This document shows, piece after piece, positions 23,401-29,401 of a DNA stretch of 64,000 bases. Source of the stretch: CAZBQJ01 sp964494085. Its GTDB lineage: Bacteria; Patescibacteriota; Gracilibacteria; UBA1369. A program made the position numbers and the translations under genes. The DNA lies in NCBI GenBank assembly GCA_964494085.1, contig CAZBQJ010000001.1:310001-374000 (forward strand). The letters run 5' to 3'. The stretch's first letter is position 1, and each line of letters begins with the position of its first letter. The notes beneath the pieces were generated by a model that was given only the letters and a program-made list of their open reading frames with translations, was not told the DNA's origin and ran no database searches.

Positions 23401-23777
23401 CCTCACCTTTCTGTAAAGTCCCCGGTACCTGTATTCCACTTGATAAAGTATTTTTGGCTACGTCAGATTTGGTGAATACATTCAATACTTTCAATGCAGC
23501 TGAAATCGGCCAATTCCTGGCCAATTATCTCCAAGGAGGACAAAGCCTGACCGACCGTACTACCTATGTACATTCCAATTCTGGAGATGACCGCCCACTC
23601 AATTCCCCAATTACTTTAATCGACACCAGAAACGTGCCTAGTGGAAATAGCGATAATCCTTTGCAGGATCTACTTACCTTCACTATCCATCTAATGATTG
23701 ACTATGGTCACTTCACCGGTTTAGAAATCGGCACTTATGCTACCACTCTGACTTTTGACCTGATCTCCAATCCATAA
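11439..23777 (+). CDS. Giant exported surface protein with IPT, DUF2341, Ig-like and RCC1 modules (4112 aa)
   Basis: A single uninterrupted frame. Residues 36-56 form a signal or membrane segment after a basic N-terminus. Approximate order: an IPT/TIG fold split by a DUF2341 domain (about 75-485); four invasin-like Ig repeats (about 487-925) each beginning NST/KST; a long beta-propeller-like region with repeated DG-GG-W blades (about 930-1910); another Ig repeat; RCC1 block 1 (about 2030-2385; motif VWAWGxNxxGQLGD); IPT; RCC1 block 2 (about 2470-2845); IPT; Ig-like repeats; a second propeller-like region (about 3265-3650); a Calx-beta-like stretch (about 3810-3920) and a beta C-terminus. There is no LPxTG or C-terminal membrane helix. 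A role in surface contact or adhesion is inferred from architecture; Asn, Thr, Ser and Asp richness fits an extracellular beta protein. Confidence 0.85.
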   Translation: METPRSPKNKQNSLLTRISNFLKVATQFGGRKTTRVTAVAVFLVAAFTFIVTATPIFGNLGNPRYLLADIFDDFDPPTLTSINPDSGQSIGNTSVSIVGTNFQGTGYSTPIVVTNSDASIQNDYQVRFTLDTASLITAGHMRSDCGDLRVKDVDGSSDIPYWLESGCNTSSTVIWTKVPSLAVGSNTIYTNYGNSSLTSQSNGDNTFIFFDDFESGSIDTTNKWQIPTSNSTSSPYWQTYTNPIDGSSVPPYQEAYVAGNLTDHSNSSYYNLTTKDFSVPTGGNAIIDFWWTVSSERSWDYLYYCFGDGAIAPPTCTRTGSGSNRPINKISGTGGPTNWNALFACSTENIGSGSQSDWCREFTPESSMLLPPGLHSIKFSYEKDGSGYNGTDQGWIDAIKVRKIAFSGTNPITELVSNGSVQPEKELTKLEFCDPTCVTLNNVTFVDSSHLTATTPAHVIGTVDLKVTNSGGANDVLSNAFTYTASTPDLNNSTVSALPTNIEADGIATSTITVIVKDPSNYPIPGILVELNDNGSAITYNPSNHRVTTDNNGRANFIVQSSTVQNNITFTATIDPIGTPLNIVQTASVTFSSLVTSPTKSTFIANPGTITASNGSEVSTLTAHIVNDNNVPIPGVNVLLYRISGPTEPTITPITPTTNSNGDATFSIFSSQIGDYVLRASDDTNGVTLTGHDVTLTVQAAVSNAGNSTLIADINTRLSDGTQVSTLTFTGKDQFNNIVENRDISIIQDSGPSGGTLTFTPTNTLTDNNGDAVITVSATKAGTYVFKPKDTLYDTILNLPVTITFTPPTATNSTLVANPASPSTVISDGNNYSTVTATLKDASGNNYANKPVTLAKSSGSGNPTINASDCTTGANLGGATSTTDLNGQACFKVTSVDNDTTVTFTATDDLDNIIITQSASIYFGNGNLWDDHGKSIAHAIDDNSTYVTPSDTNIIRTSDSQYAVTWLDNRNPSNTSVYVQKFDTLGVAQWAPTTTGVEVYNSGLDQYSKYPRVISDGTGGVIVTWIDFNSLTTSYELRGQKFNSSGSPTWGFPYKVILPGVSTGISSQSYVAIADGAGGAFIGWKDSTYTNNWNSLTRIDGNGDVVLGDSDTYPIRLGNGYNCSGSVSMDLLLVRPGVVRVAYVDQSGNCAFSHNEFITIVTINGIANDDLKASTVSTSNAVASSDFIGPSQCLFTPYFQSSIKMIADDSDGVYVGFLEDCSQGYTSDNDLLYVTHIPNSTAAGHSVWTKQLTTTASQDTPGQDAIDLISDQAGGVIVGYVTRASYPGGPLKMGALYAERLGDSGTAPVELWTNSGSRIEVSPNGYNFQIIAGPSVGAANFVWSYSGSSYSTYGVQFNNDGSVASGWSSTGNPISTRMGIPSLLSSYAPHNNIGNVVTDGAGGFIMASQGETGFINLSSVKDVDNWIQSTSSTGINQFTPEVDIAPDVDIEDFTLKTQQNPQVALGTNGDVITVWEDDLRLSTADPATGLYRIFAEKIGPDASRKWQVNQIGKNNGRGIQVGLDRFAGRIQDQVALAADQTSDTINGGALVAWRDSNTFGYSQIGVQKLDTDGNRDSTWNISEYGVSLSSGAVVDETPGIISDGNGGAFVTWIGDGLVYITKLDGITGYVNSTWGTKNPTLNNPNLVRQNPKLLRDSTNGFVYLAFETRCATNASGVSITLMQYNETSGVLTGSHSIGSPVCPTISNPISLGNIDLDPSGNILLSYHDDVTEQVYAQKFSSIGPGLESEWDPNGVLVSNTDHNSIPRLASDNNGGAILVWEHHNAALGTGGDTASDIVIQALDQDGANKWHETMLTDSTNTVFKINPKIASDDHNGAVIAWEQWSSDQTEKHIFSQHIVNSIEQQTQYGQQLSNIPARQDTAPVIASTGNGSVAVIWPGMSSPPDIFGQNAFEENRSFNSTFTASSTFVSPSSSSILTATLLDSSDTPIVGKQFQIDTIFGSNDPVFTPVICPAGNGGDTAGTTNADGQACFQVSSTVEGTYTFAATDITDSNLTLTPTVSITFGTIHLPTFCGFTDLATGWDYSLGLKTDGTVWTWGDNTQGQLGNGSIGGNPHSTPTQISGLTGITALAANNNHSLAIDSNGDVWAWGNNDYGQLGDNSTNASSVPVQVSGLTEVIAIAAGYSHSVALKSDGTVWAWGHNAAGEIGDGTIIDRYIPTQVSGLSGVTAIAAGSDHSLALKNDGSVWSWGYNAFGQLGDGTVLERHSPVQVSGLTSGVSAITAGMQHSVALLDNGSVLSWGFNDEAELGDGTTTQQNTPVTVTGLTGVNITSIASKVNHTLAIDDTGNLWEWGYQGIGHFGGQTFQMSALPVVGVTNVIAIGDGLDHSLALTDDLSIWAWGSNNYGQLGDGTTDMSASPLKIPMQQCISPNSGPTSGNTIVTISGSNFQTVGLTTVTFDSETPVVATVDSPTSLHVTTPAHSVAESVNVTITNPDLFSVEAINAFTYLDPAPQFCGFADTIDSMDIGTEHALAIKNDGTVWSWGSNVEGQAGNGTNDWDYHNVPAPGPASLSAVTAVAAGDGHSLAILNDGTVRAWGNNDYGQLGDGSNSSSYTPVTVSGLSAIRSITASSSALYLSHSAAVKADGTLWMWGNNNYGQLGDGTTSPQFYPTQVIDYNDPSGFLQNVVAIATSGYHSVALKSDGTVWAWGYGGYGALGAGNNSTSLYPVQVIDYSDPSGFLQNVEAVAVGSLHSMALKSDGTVWAWGYGGYGQLGNGSWNNSNFPLQVSLFDTVSAISADESYSLALLSDGTLMSWGYDNSYNVVPVPISGLTNVIAITSGHYGNMALKDDRTIWSWGYNSYGQLGDGDDDNLGGSSSIPVQVVPFQCVTPNRGSTSGGDSITISGVNFQTSGTTQVTFDGESPVTATVNSDHELTVTNPPHLPAGAVDITITNPDAQTATLTNGFTYESQTADADLSTFTAMPSLVANDGLSYSTLSIVLYNSTNQPRSGKTVTITPPGTNLALTPIFCPGTDAVVEGTSDSLGQICYQVSSDTRQIINFVATVNIDNVVLTQSPTVAFGLPFADPTASTVTVGNQYIEPIFSSAYNGNNSSYNAAYLKVVLKDNTDAVIPDRLVYLNNGVTANYLVSHVDCDSISQIIGGPYTTDNYGRICFLLYKDSGLDYSVDTNTVIVSVDESSDPDTVLNSQPSVSATTLANLNLFDFRFRHDDGTEITATPIEDTNIPYYNLNPADPFRLRLNISRTSDFPPFGSADLDHLAEHVDELSEINSAEIGPRPLPDFNWNHQDFRAHKSMAVDLDTDTLYVPTADLTNALIRVYKYDTADLNQPPTYFDISYPESAQNDNITNVFIDSDNSLMYFVVSSTEYFMLTHEVKVYKVDLINETVISSFTQTYPPDTTFLSQSYDTEIDLVHGYLYLTMSGDLSDVNSTSYARIEKIKLNGPTEALSYVGELKLAETSDKITASVIDTTNQFMYVGYGNTRAKIAKIDLNVDPTLPPVKVDEIYLVPNPDQNPVEVIGYQSAVIDTVNGYAYFGSSSDPDVINDISTAKGFITKIDIDPTRNFEVVARMQTSDPAFFTTDSLQGAEFFYMPFNREMGTTAQIDIINQYAYFSAIHLNGVMGIPVFKIYRIDLNDFSHDKSYDELNYGLPDNQSIKANLLVPELGKGYIIRNLTDGDLLSEYNASTRANFQLQSSPNVDDQYCNQSSESSYVWSDIPNSEFTLQNSPNLTDGEPTNNTSGLLADNNSTFIPGQVKSSGDASTSTIIMGRSNFTEIEYSLKATAAAKGSYCFRVVDQDPLNEHQSGNNPNFIFGRMPSLFNVNTTDHYAPLTINGVVLSKTTVSIIEGTTTDSYGIKLASQPSADVTVNINADDNRITLNPDSTPGSPTQTSLTFTSTDWDTYQNINISAARTDTVEGTTNGLIRHTTISTDPAYNKLLVRPVTSIITDYGSSTSTVIANVTGEVTFQAPGNFSFPPAGISQSTPNFSPNLNLSVTDTRGVDSDYVVTLQASPFCKVPGTCIPLDKVFLATSDLVNTFNTFNAAEIGQFLANYLQGGQSLTDRTTYVHSNSGDDRPLNSPITLIDTRNVPSGNSDNPLQDLLTFTIHLMIDYGHFTGLEIGTYATTLTFDLISNP

Positions 23778-23804
23778 GTAGCCAAGTCGAACGCAACTGT
23801 TTAA

Positions 23805-24698
23805 CTAGATGATCAACTCCAGTACCACTACCTCCGGTGGAATTAAAAACCTCATCGGTAAAATTACTTCACCCAAGCCTGAACTAACATAAACCTGACG
23901 TTGATTGACTTCATACCAGCCACGTCGGAATTTATGTTTGGTCGGAATCAGCCAGTCTGAAAACGGTGGTAAAAAAATCTGTCCGGCGTGAGTATGTCCG
24001 GATAGAACCAGATCAACCGGTAAATCAGCAGCAATTTGATGAGCAGCATCAGGATTATGAGCAATAACCAGATTAAAATCGTCCGGCGATAAATTATCAA
24101 GCAAACCAAAATCCGCTTGGCCTTCCATCAGATCACTTAGACCTCTGATTTCTATTTTGGCCATGCTCCCCTCCCAGCATACTCCGAGATTATCTATCAC
24201 ATTCACCAAAGGCCTCAAAACATTTCGCACTTCATCACTACTATAGTAGCCCGGTTTTTTTGAATCATGATTACCGGTCACTACATAAACCGGAACTTTC
24301 AGATTTCCAAGCTGTAAAAAATTCCTTTCCAGTTCAGTTTGAGAAGGATCATTAATCAAATCCCCCGGTATCACCACCAGATCGGGTTGAATCTCTTTAA
24401 TCTTTGCCAAAATACGTTGCAAAAACTTCTCTCCCTTGAATACTCCCAAATGTAAATCCGAAATCAAAACCAGCCGCACCGGTTTACCGCCTTCCCGAAA
24501 AGTTTTCCGTTCTTCCCGAACGATAATCCTTTGAGGTTCGATAAAACGCGCATAAATAAAAATTACAGCGAACAATAGGAATATCCACCACCACCAATTA
24601 AGCGGCTGCTGCGTCAAAACCACTATTATGTACAAAATTAACGGAAAAACCGTAAAACTTAGATAATAAATCACCTGCTGTAACAAACGCCAGAACAT
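23805..24698 (-). CDS. Membrane-anchored metallophosphoesterase
   Basis: A 297-residue protein with two N-terminal membrane segments (about 8-28 and 33-49), then a calcineurin-like phosphoesterase domain. All metal-binding motifs are visible: DLHLG (near residue 80), GDLIND, GNHDS, and the C-terminal GHTHAGQ. This is the YkuE/YaeI-like group, which may act on membrane lipids such as UDP-diacylglucosamine, though the substrate here is unknown. The gene begins 6 bases after the stop of the upstream gene (24705-25430), so they form an operon. Confidence 0.85.
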   Translation of the reverse strand: MFWRLLQQVIYYLSFTVFPLILYIIVVLTQQPLNWWWWIFLLFAVIFIYARFIEPQRIIVREERKTFREGGKPVRLVLISDLHLGVFKGEKFLQRILAKIKEIQPDLVVIPGDLINDPSQTELERNFLQLGNLKVPVYVVTGNHDSKKPGYYSSDEVRNVLRPLVNVIDNLGVCWEGSMAKIEIRGLSDLMEGQADFGLLDNLSPDDFNLVIAHNPDAAHQIAADLPVDLVLSGHTHAGQIFLPPFSDWLIPTKHKFRRGWYEVNQRQVYVSSGLGEVILPMRFLIPPEVVVLELII

Positions 24699-24704
24699 AA
24701 GTCG

Positions 24705-25430
24705 CTATTTGGATTTCCTGGCAATTATAGCATCCAGATTCAGATCGGGATACTTTTGGCGAATCAGCTCTTTGATTGCCACATGATGCAATCGAATAAA
24801 GCGAATATCCAACTCTACTTTTAAAGTAGTTCCAACATCATTAACCACCTCGAAATCCGGCCCCAATACGGCCACAATATCAGCAAGTATCGCCTCATCT
24901 GTCAAAACCTGGCCACTGGCATTTAGTTGGCCCCACAGTCGTACCAGCGAATTCGGTGAAGTCCACCAGGCCACTTTATAATCAGCATGTCTTTGTAAAT
25001 GCAACAGGATTCTATCACTGTCCGCCATCTTCCCCAAAATCATTTGGTACTTATCATCTTCCAATGTTTCTTCTGGCATTAATATAGTTTCATCAATAGC
25101 CCTGGATTGGTCCAGTTGCTCAATAAAACTGTCCACTTTTTCGACTTCTCGCTGACTCCATTCCAAAACCGCTCCTATATCAGGCATTGTCACCACCCCT
25201 TCCCTATCGACTTCCTGAGGTTGAACAAAGCTGGGAATTTCCTCGTCCCATAAATCTAGTGGTGAATCTGCCTCATCATTTTCTGTAATCACTGATTTTG
25301 GTCTTAATCCCGATTTAGTCCTGGTAGCGAGCCCCAGAGTTTGTCCATTTTCATCAGTTGGTAATCTTCGTTCATGATCACCAATCAATTCATCACTTAC
25401 TTCTGCACTTTTTTTATCTAATAAACTCAT
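24705..25430 (-). CDS. Hypothetical protein, 241 aa
   Basis: I do not recognise this gene. The first 90 residues are polar and probably disordered; the rest is a folded alpha/beta region with a Trp pair (VAWWTSPNSLVRLWG) and a basic C-terminus (IIARKSK). There is no signal peptide. It is the first gene of an operon with the metallophosphoesterase and is divergent from the dehydrogenase at 25556, sharing a 125-bp intergenic region with a palindrome. Confidence 0.55.
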   Translation of the reverse strand: MSLLDKKSAEVSDELIGDHERRLPTDENGQTLGLATRTKSGLRPKSVITENDEADSPLDLWDEEIPSFVQPQEVDREGVVTMPDIGAVLEWSQREVEKVDSFIEQLDQSRAIDETILMPEETLEDDKYQMILGKMADSDRILLHLQRHADYKVAWWTSPNSLVRLWGQLNASGQVLTDEAILADIVAVLGPDFEVVNDVGTTLKVELDIRFIRLHHVAIKELIRQKYPDLNLDAIIARKSK

Positions 25431-25454
25431 AATATTTTAATCAAAGACATTCAG

Positions 25455-25494
25455 TATTCTATCTTTTTGAAACTGATTTACCAAGGATAGAATA
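25455..25494. promoter_or_regulatory. Palindromic site in a divergent promoter region
   Basis: TATTCTATC (25455-25463) is perfectly repeated in inverted form as GATAGAATA (25486-25494), 22 bp apart. It lies between the divergent genes starting at 25430 and 25556. It may be an operator or looping site; no regulator gene is adjacent. Confidence 0.35.
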
Positions 25495-25555
25495 AAGATA
25501 GTTGGTTTTTTCTATAGACTCGTTTTACAATTAGAGAAAACTATCTAAAACTATT

Positions 25556-26572
25556 ATGAAAATTGCCATTTTCGAAATCGAAGCCTGGGAAAAAGAGTTT
25601 CTGACTAGAGCACTCAGTGAACATCAATTAAGTTTTTTTGAAGGACCTCTCAACACAGAAAACGCAGCTCAAGTCGCTGACGCAGAGGCTATTTCCATTT
25701 TTATTTACTCGACTGTCACGCCGGCACTTCTAGAAAAATTACCAGCTTTGAAAATCCTCACTACACGATCGATGGGCTTTGACCATATCGACCTCGCCGC
25801 CGCCCAAGCTAAAGGGATCACTGTTTGTAGTGTTCCGACTTATGGTGAGCGTACGGTGGCCGAACATACTTTTGCTTTAATTTTGGCCTTATCCCGTAAA
25901 GTTATGGCGGCCTATGAAAGAACTGAAAAATTAAATTTCGATTATCGCGGCCTGACCGGATTTGACCTACAGGGAAAAACTATCGGAATCATCGGCGGCG
26001 GCCGTATCGGACTCAATGTCGCTCAAATTGCCAAAGCCGGTTTTGAAATGAAAGTTCTGGTTAACGATCCATCTCCCAAACCGGAATTGGCCCAACAATA
26101 TGGCTTTACCTATACAACAAGTATCGAGGAGTTATTGGGACAATCCGATATAATCACATTACACGCTCCTCTGCTGCCGTCGACCAAACATATTATCAAT
26201 CAGGAGAATATTGGTAAAATCAAAAAAGGTGCTTTGTTGATCAATACGGCCCGCGGCGGACTGGTTGAAACTCGAGCATTACTAATGGCTTTGGAGCAGG
26301 GTATATTGTCCGGCGCGGGCCTGGATGTTTTGGAAGAAGAAGGCGAGCTCCAGGAAGAAAGTCAATTGATGGGAGGAAAGATGTCGGAAAAATATGATCT
26401 CTCAATCATTCTCGAAAATCACCTACTGATCAAACGTAACGATGTTATCATTACACCTCATATCGGTTTCAACAGCCGCGAAGCTTTGGAAAGAATTCTC
26501 GTCACCACCGCCGACAATATTATATCCTTCCAAAAGGGTATCCCGATCAATCAAATAAAACCTAGAGTTTGA
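25556..26572 (+). CDS. D-isomer 2-hydroxyacid dehydrogenase (D-lactate dehydrogenase-like)
   Basis: A 338-residue NAD-dependent dehydrogenase. The dinucleotide motif is GIIGGGRIG (near residue 143). Catalytic residues fit the family: Arg in NTARGG (near 234), Glu in LDVLEEE (near 261) and His in TPHIGF (near 302). The insertion around residues 262-290 is typical of D-lactate dehydrogenases. The likely reaction is reduction of pyruvate to D-lactate, regenerating NAD+ in a fermenting cell. Its last 11 bases overlap the convergent flavoprotein gene. Substrate preference is inferred. Confidence 0.85.
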   Translation: MKIAIFEIEAWEKEFLTRALSEHQLSFFEGPLNTENAAQVADAEAISIFIYSTVTPALLEKLPALKILTTRSMGFDHIDLAAAQAKGITVCSVPTYGERTVAEHTFALILALSRKVMAAYERTEKLNFDYRGLTGFDLQGKTIGIIGGGRIGLNVAQIAKAGFEMKVLVNDPSPKPELAQQYGFTYTTSIEELLGQSDIITLHAPLLPSTKHIINQENIGKIKKGALLINTARGGLVETRALLMALEQGILSGAGLDVLEEEGELQEESQLMGGKMSEKYDLSIILENHLLIKRNDVIITPHIGFNSREALERILVTTADNIISFQKGIPINQIKPRV

Positions 26573-27200
26573 CCAGCCTTTGAGCATATTTCTTTCCGGC
26601 GCGTTTACAACGCACCATCAGGCGGACATCATTGCGCGCCAATTTTTTACCAGTCAGTCCAGCTCCATAAATTCCTCCCCAGCTATGAGCGCCAAAGTAC
26701 CAGAAGACTGCGCGCAACCAGAAAATCGGGAATAATGACCAGGTTACCAGATGCAGTAACCACCAGGGTGTTCCGCAACTCACCAGATAGAAATTATGCA
26801 GGTTATGTAATTGGCCTGTCGGTTGTTGCAACCAATTCATTTTTTTATAATCAAGAGCCTTATAGCTCAATCGATCCAGAATATTTTTTAAAGGGGCCGG
26901 CACGTTAAAATTAAAACAAGGTGTCGCCACAACTATACCATCCACTGAAACAACTTTCTCCGCCAAATCAGTCATCATCGGCTCTTTGGTCGGATCTGGT
27001 ATGCGATTGGCAAAAGTATAGTAATCAATTTTCAAATCAATTAAATACATTTTTTCAGCTTCAACACCCGGTACTTCAGCTACACCGCTCAGAAAGGCGT
27101 CCAGCATACTGTCGGAGTTGAATCCTTTAGAAGGCGAAGCAGCCCAAGCCAGGATTTTTTTAATGGATTTTGGAGCTGATTTCGGACTTGTTTTCGACAT
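26562..27200 (-). CDS. Flavodoxin-fold NAD(P)H-dependent oxidoreductase
   Basis: A 212-residue protein of the NADPH-dependent FMN reductase/flavodoxin-like fold. The phosphate-binding loop is visible as WAASPSKGFNSDSMLDAF (near residue 20), followed by the flavin-contact loop ATPCFNFNVPAPLKNILDR (near residue 93). An aromatic-rich segment (WWLLHLVTWSLFPIFWLR, near 145) is longer and more hydrophobic than usual, suggesting membrane contact. The role is probably quinone or FMN reduction. It is convergent with the dehydrogenase, overlapping by 11 bases. Confidence 0.75.
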   Translation of the reverse strand: MSKTSPKSAPKSIKKILAWAASPSKGFNSDSMLDAFLSGVAEVPGVEAEKMYLIDLKIDYYTFANRIPDPTKEPMMTDLAEKVVSVDGIVVATPCFNFNVPAPLKNILDRLSYKALDYKKMNWLQQPTGQLHNLHNFYLVSCGTPWWLLHLVTWSLFPIFWLRAVFWYFGAHSWGGIYGAGLTGKKLARNDVRLMVRCKRAGKKYAQRLVKL

Positions 27201-27259
27201 CTATTTTTATTTTTAAGTTAATCGTATTATTGTAACATAAAACAGCCTATTTTCCCACC

Positions 27260-29083
27260 ATGGATAATCTCCAAATTGCTACCACCTTTGAAGAAATCGG
27301 TCAATTATTGGAAATCGATGAAGCAAATCATTTCCGTGTTTTAGCATATAAAAATGCTGCCGAAAATATTCGTGGTATGGGACGGGAATTAAAGGAAATC
27401 TGGAAAGCCGACCCCACTCAACTATCTGAACTACCTGGAATCGGACAGGACTTACAGGCCAAAATCGAAGAGATGATCGAAACCGGTGTCTGTGAATATC
27501 ACCAAAAGTTATTGAAAAAATATGGTCGTGGCGTATTGGAAATACTCAATGTCCGTTCCATCGGTCCAAAAAGAGCCTCCTTATTTTACCATCAACTAAA
27601 AATTGATAATCTGGAAAAGCTCAAAGCCGCTGCTTTGGCCGGTAAACTCAGCGAATTACCACGGATGGGTAAAAAAAGTGAAGCGGAAATACTTAGGGCC
27701 ATCGAAGAGGGCGCCAAATACAGTCAGCGCATGTTACTTTCCGAAGCCTTGCCGCTCGCCAAACAAATCATCGCTCATTTGAAAAAGATCCAAGGCTCCA
27801 AAAAATCTGCCGAAAAATCTCGACATACGGCCAATACATCTTCTATCACTTCACTTCCCTTAGCCAAGGTCCAATACGCCGGTAGTTTGCGCCGGCGCAA
27901 AGAAACTATTGGAGATTTGGATTTTTTGGCTGCACCTTTCGATATTGTAGACGCTCCCCTCCTCATCGCCCACTTCCAAAAATTCCCACTGATTAAAAAT
28001 ATTATTGCCAATGGACCGACCAAATGTTCAGTAATTCTGGAAAACGGAGTTCAAGCCGATCTCAGAGTGGTAGAATTAAAATCCTTTGGGGCAGCCCTGC
28101 ATTATTTTACCGGCTCCAAAGATCACAATGTAGAAATCCGCACAATCGCCATCAAAGCTCATAAAAAAATCAATGAATATGGGATTTTCGATTTGGTTAA
28201 AAATAAAAAAGGTGAAGTAACGGAAAAATTTATTCTCGGCGATACTGAAGAAAATTTCTACAAAGCCGTTGGATTTAGCTATATTCCTCCCGTACTTCGT
28301 GAAACTCGCGGTGAGTTCCAAGCCAGCATTAATCATAACCTGCCCAATCTGGTTAAACTCACCGATCTAAAAGGTGATCTCAATATCAACACAGACTATG
28401 GCGACGGCAAAAACTCTCTGGAAAAAATTTGTCTAGCCATGCAAAAAAACAACTTCGCCTACTTTGCCGTCGCCGATAATTTTTCCACCAGCCAAGTCCC
28501 TTCACCTTTCACTTCCGAAAAACTTTCTCAACAACTCACCGAAATAGCTCATTTACAGAAAAAACATCCTCAACTGCAGATCTTCAAATCACTCAAAATC
28601 GCTATCAATTCTGACGGCTCATTGGATCTGCCTCCCGCCAAATCACTGAAACAAATCGACTTCATCATCATTAAAATCGCCCATGACTTCAACCTGGTAG
28701 AATCCAAACAAACAGCTCGAGTGTTAAAAGCCTTCAGTTTCCACCCGAAAGTTAAAATGCTTTCCTGTCCCAATGCCCGCATCCTCAATCAACGCGAAGT
28801 CATAGCTATAAATATGGGAAAAATCATCGATACGGCGGCTGACCAAAAGCTCATTTTAGAAGTAAACAGCCAACCCAACCGACTGGATCTCCCGGACTTT
28901 CAAATCAAAACAGCAATTGGTAAAAAAGTTCAATTATCCATCAACTCCGATCTACTTTCCATCGATCAAATTGACTATTTGAAATATGGCGTTTGGACTG
29001 CTCAACGTGGTTGGGCGGAAAAGAAAAATATCCTCAACACCATTTTTCCCAGAGATCTCATCAAGTTATTTCCCACATCCTGA
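27260..29083 (+). CDS. polX: Family X DNA polymerase (PolX) with degenerate PHP domain
   Basis: A 607-residue PolX. The N-terminus carries the 8-kDa region and helix-hairpin-helix motifs (LPGIGQDLQAKIEEM). The palm has the GS motif (G208-S209) and three acidic ligands D219, D221 and D267, so polymerase activity looks intact. The C-terminal PHP domain (from about residue 365), normally a Mn-dependent 3'-5' exonuclease and AP endonuclease, has lost its ligands: the usual His-x-His is N375-x-N377, the Asp-His is D406-N407, and the later His motifs are replaced (KIAH, SCPNAR). It should act in gap-filling repair without proofreading. It ends at TGA before a terminator. Confidence 0.9.
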   Translation: MDNLQIATTFEEIGQLLEIDEANHFRVLAYKNAAENIRGMGRELKEIWKADPTQLSELPGIGQDLQAKIEEMIETGVCEYHQKLLKKYGRGVLEILNVRSIGPKRASLFYHQLKIDNLEKLKAAALAGKLSELPRMGKKSEAEILRAIEEGAKYSQRMLLSEALPLAKQIIAHLKKIQGSKKSAEKSRHTANTSSITSLPLAKVQYAGSLRRRKETIGDLDFLAAPFDIVDAPLLIAHFQKFPLIKNIIANGPTKCSVILENGVQADLRVVELKSFGAALHYFTGSKDHNVEIRTIAIKAHKKINEYGIFDLVKNKKGEVTEKFILGDTEENFYKAVGFSYIPPVLRETRGEFQASINHNLPNLVKLTDLKGDLNINTDYGDGKNSLEKICLAMQKNNFAYFAVADNFSTSQVPSPFTSEKLSQQLTEIAHLQKKHPQLQIFKSLKIAINSDGSLDLPPAKSLKQIDFIIIKIAHDFNLVESKQTARVLKAFSFHPKVKMLSCPNARILNQREVIAINMGKIIDTAADQKLILEVNSQPNRLDLPDFQIKTAIGKKVQLSINSDLLSIDQIDYLKYGVWTAQRGWAEKKNILNTIFPRDLIKLFPTS

Positions 29084-29108
29084 CCACTAGCTATCCGAAC
29101 CTGTTATA

Positions 29109-29140
29109 AAAAGAGCCTCTCTATCCAGAGAGGCTCTTTT
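29109..29140. terminator. Bidirectional terminator
   Basis: AAAAGAGCCTCTC and GAGAGGCTCTTTT pair perfectly over 13 bp around a 6-nt loop. It lies between polX (+) and the convergent small membrane gene at 29158. Confidence 0.9.
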
Positions 29141-29157
29141 CCATTGAAACAACGATA

Positions 29158-29367
29158 CTATCTCTTATCGTGCATCATTTCATGGCGGTCCTTACCGCAT
29201 TTCATGCAAAGCATTTTATGCAGACCAAGAACTATAATTACTAATGGCCAATACTTAGCCAAAGTAAATTCCGGCCAGACTCCTAATGTGCCCAAGAAAA
29301 AGAGTACACCGAAGACTAACATCATTAGACCGGTACACATTCTGTGAGATTTTCCCTTCATCATCAT
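29158..29367 (-). CDS. Small two-helix membrane protein, LiaF/DUF5668-like
   Basis: A 69-residue protein with two membrane segments (about 10-28 and 36-53) separated by GVWPEFTLAKYWPLVII. This pattern is typical of the LiaI/LiaF transmembrane region family (DUF5668). The C-terminus carries two Cys (MLCMKCGK) and several His and Met, so metal contact is possible. It sits 34 bases downstream of the SIMPL-domain gene on the same strand, probably one operon. The role may be in envelope stress. Confidence 0.65.
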   Translation of the reverse strand: MMMKGKSHRMCTGLMMLVFGVLFFLGTLGVWPEFTLAKYWPLVIIVLGLHKMLCMKCGKDRHEMMHDKR

Positions 29368-29401
29368 ATGAAAATGATTAAATATTAAAAGGTTAACAAA
29401 C

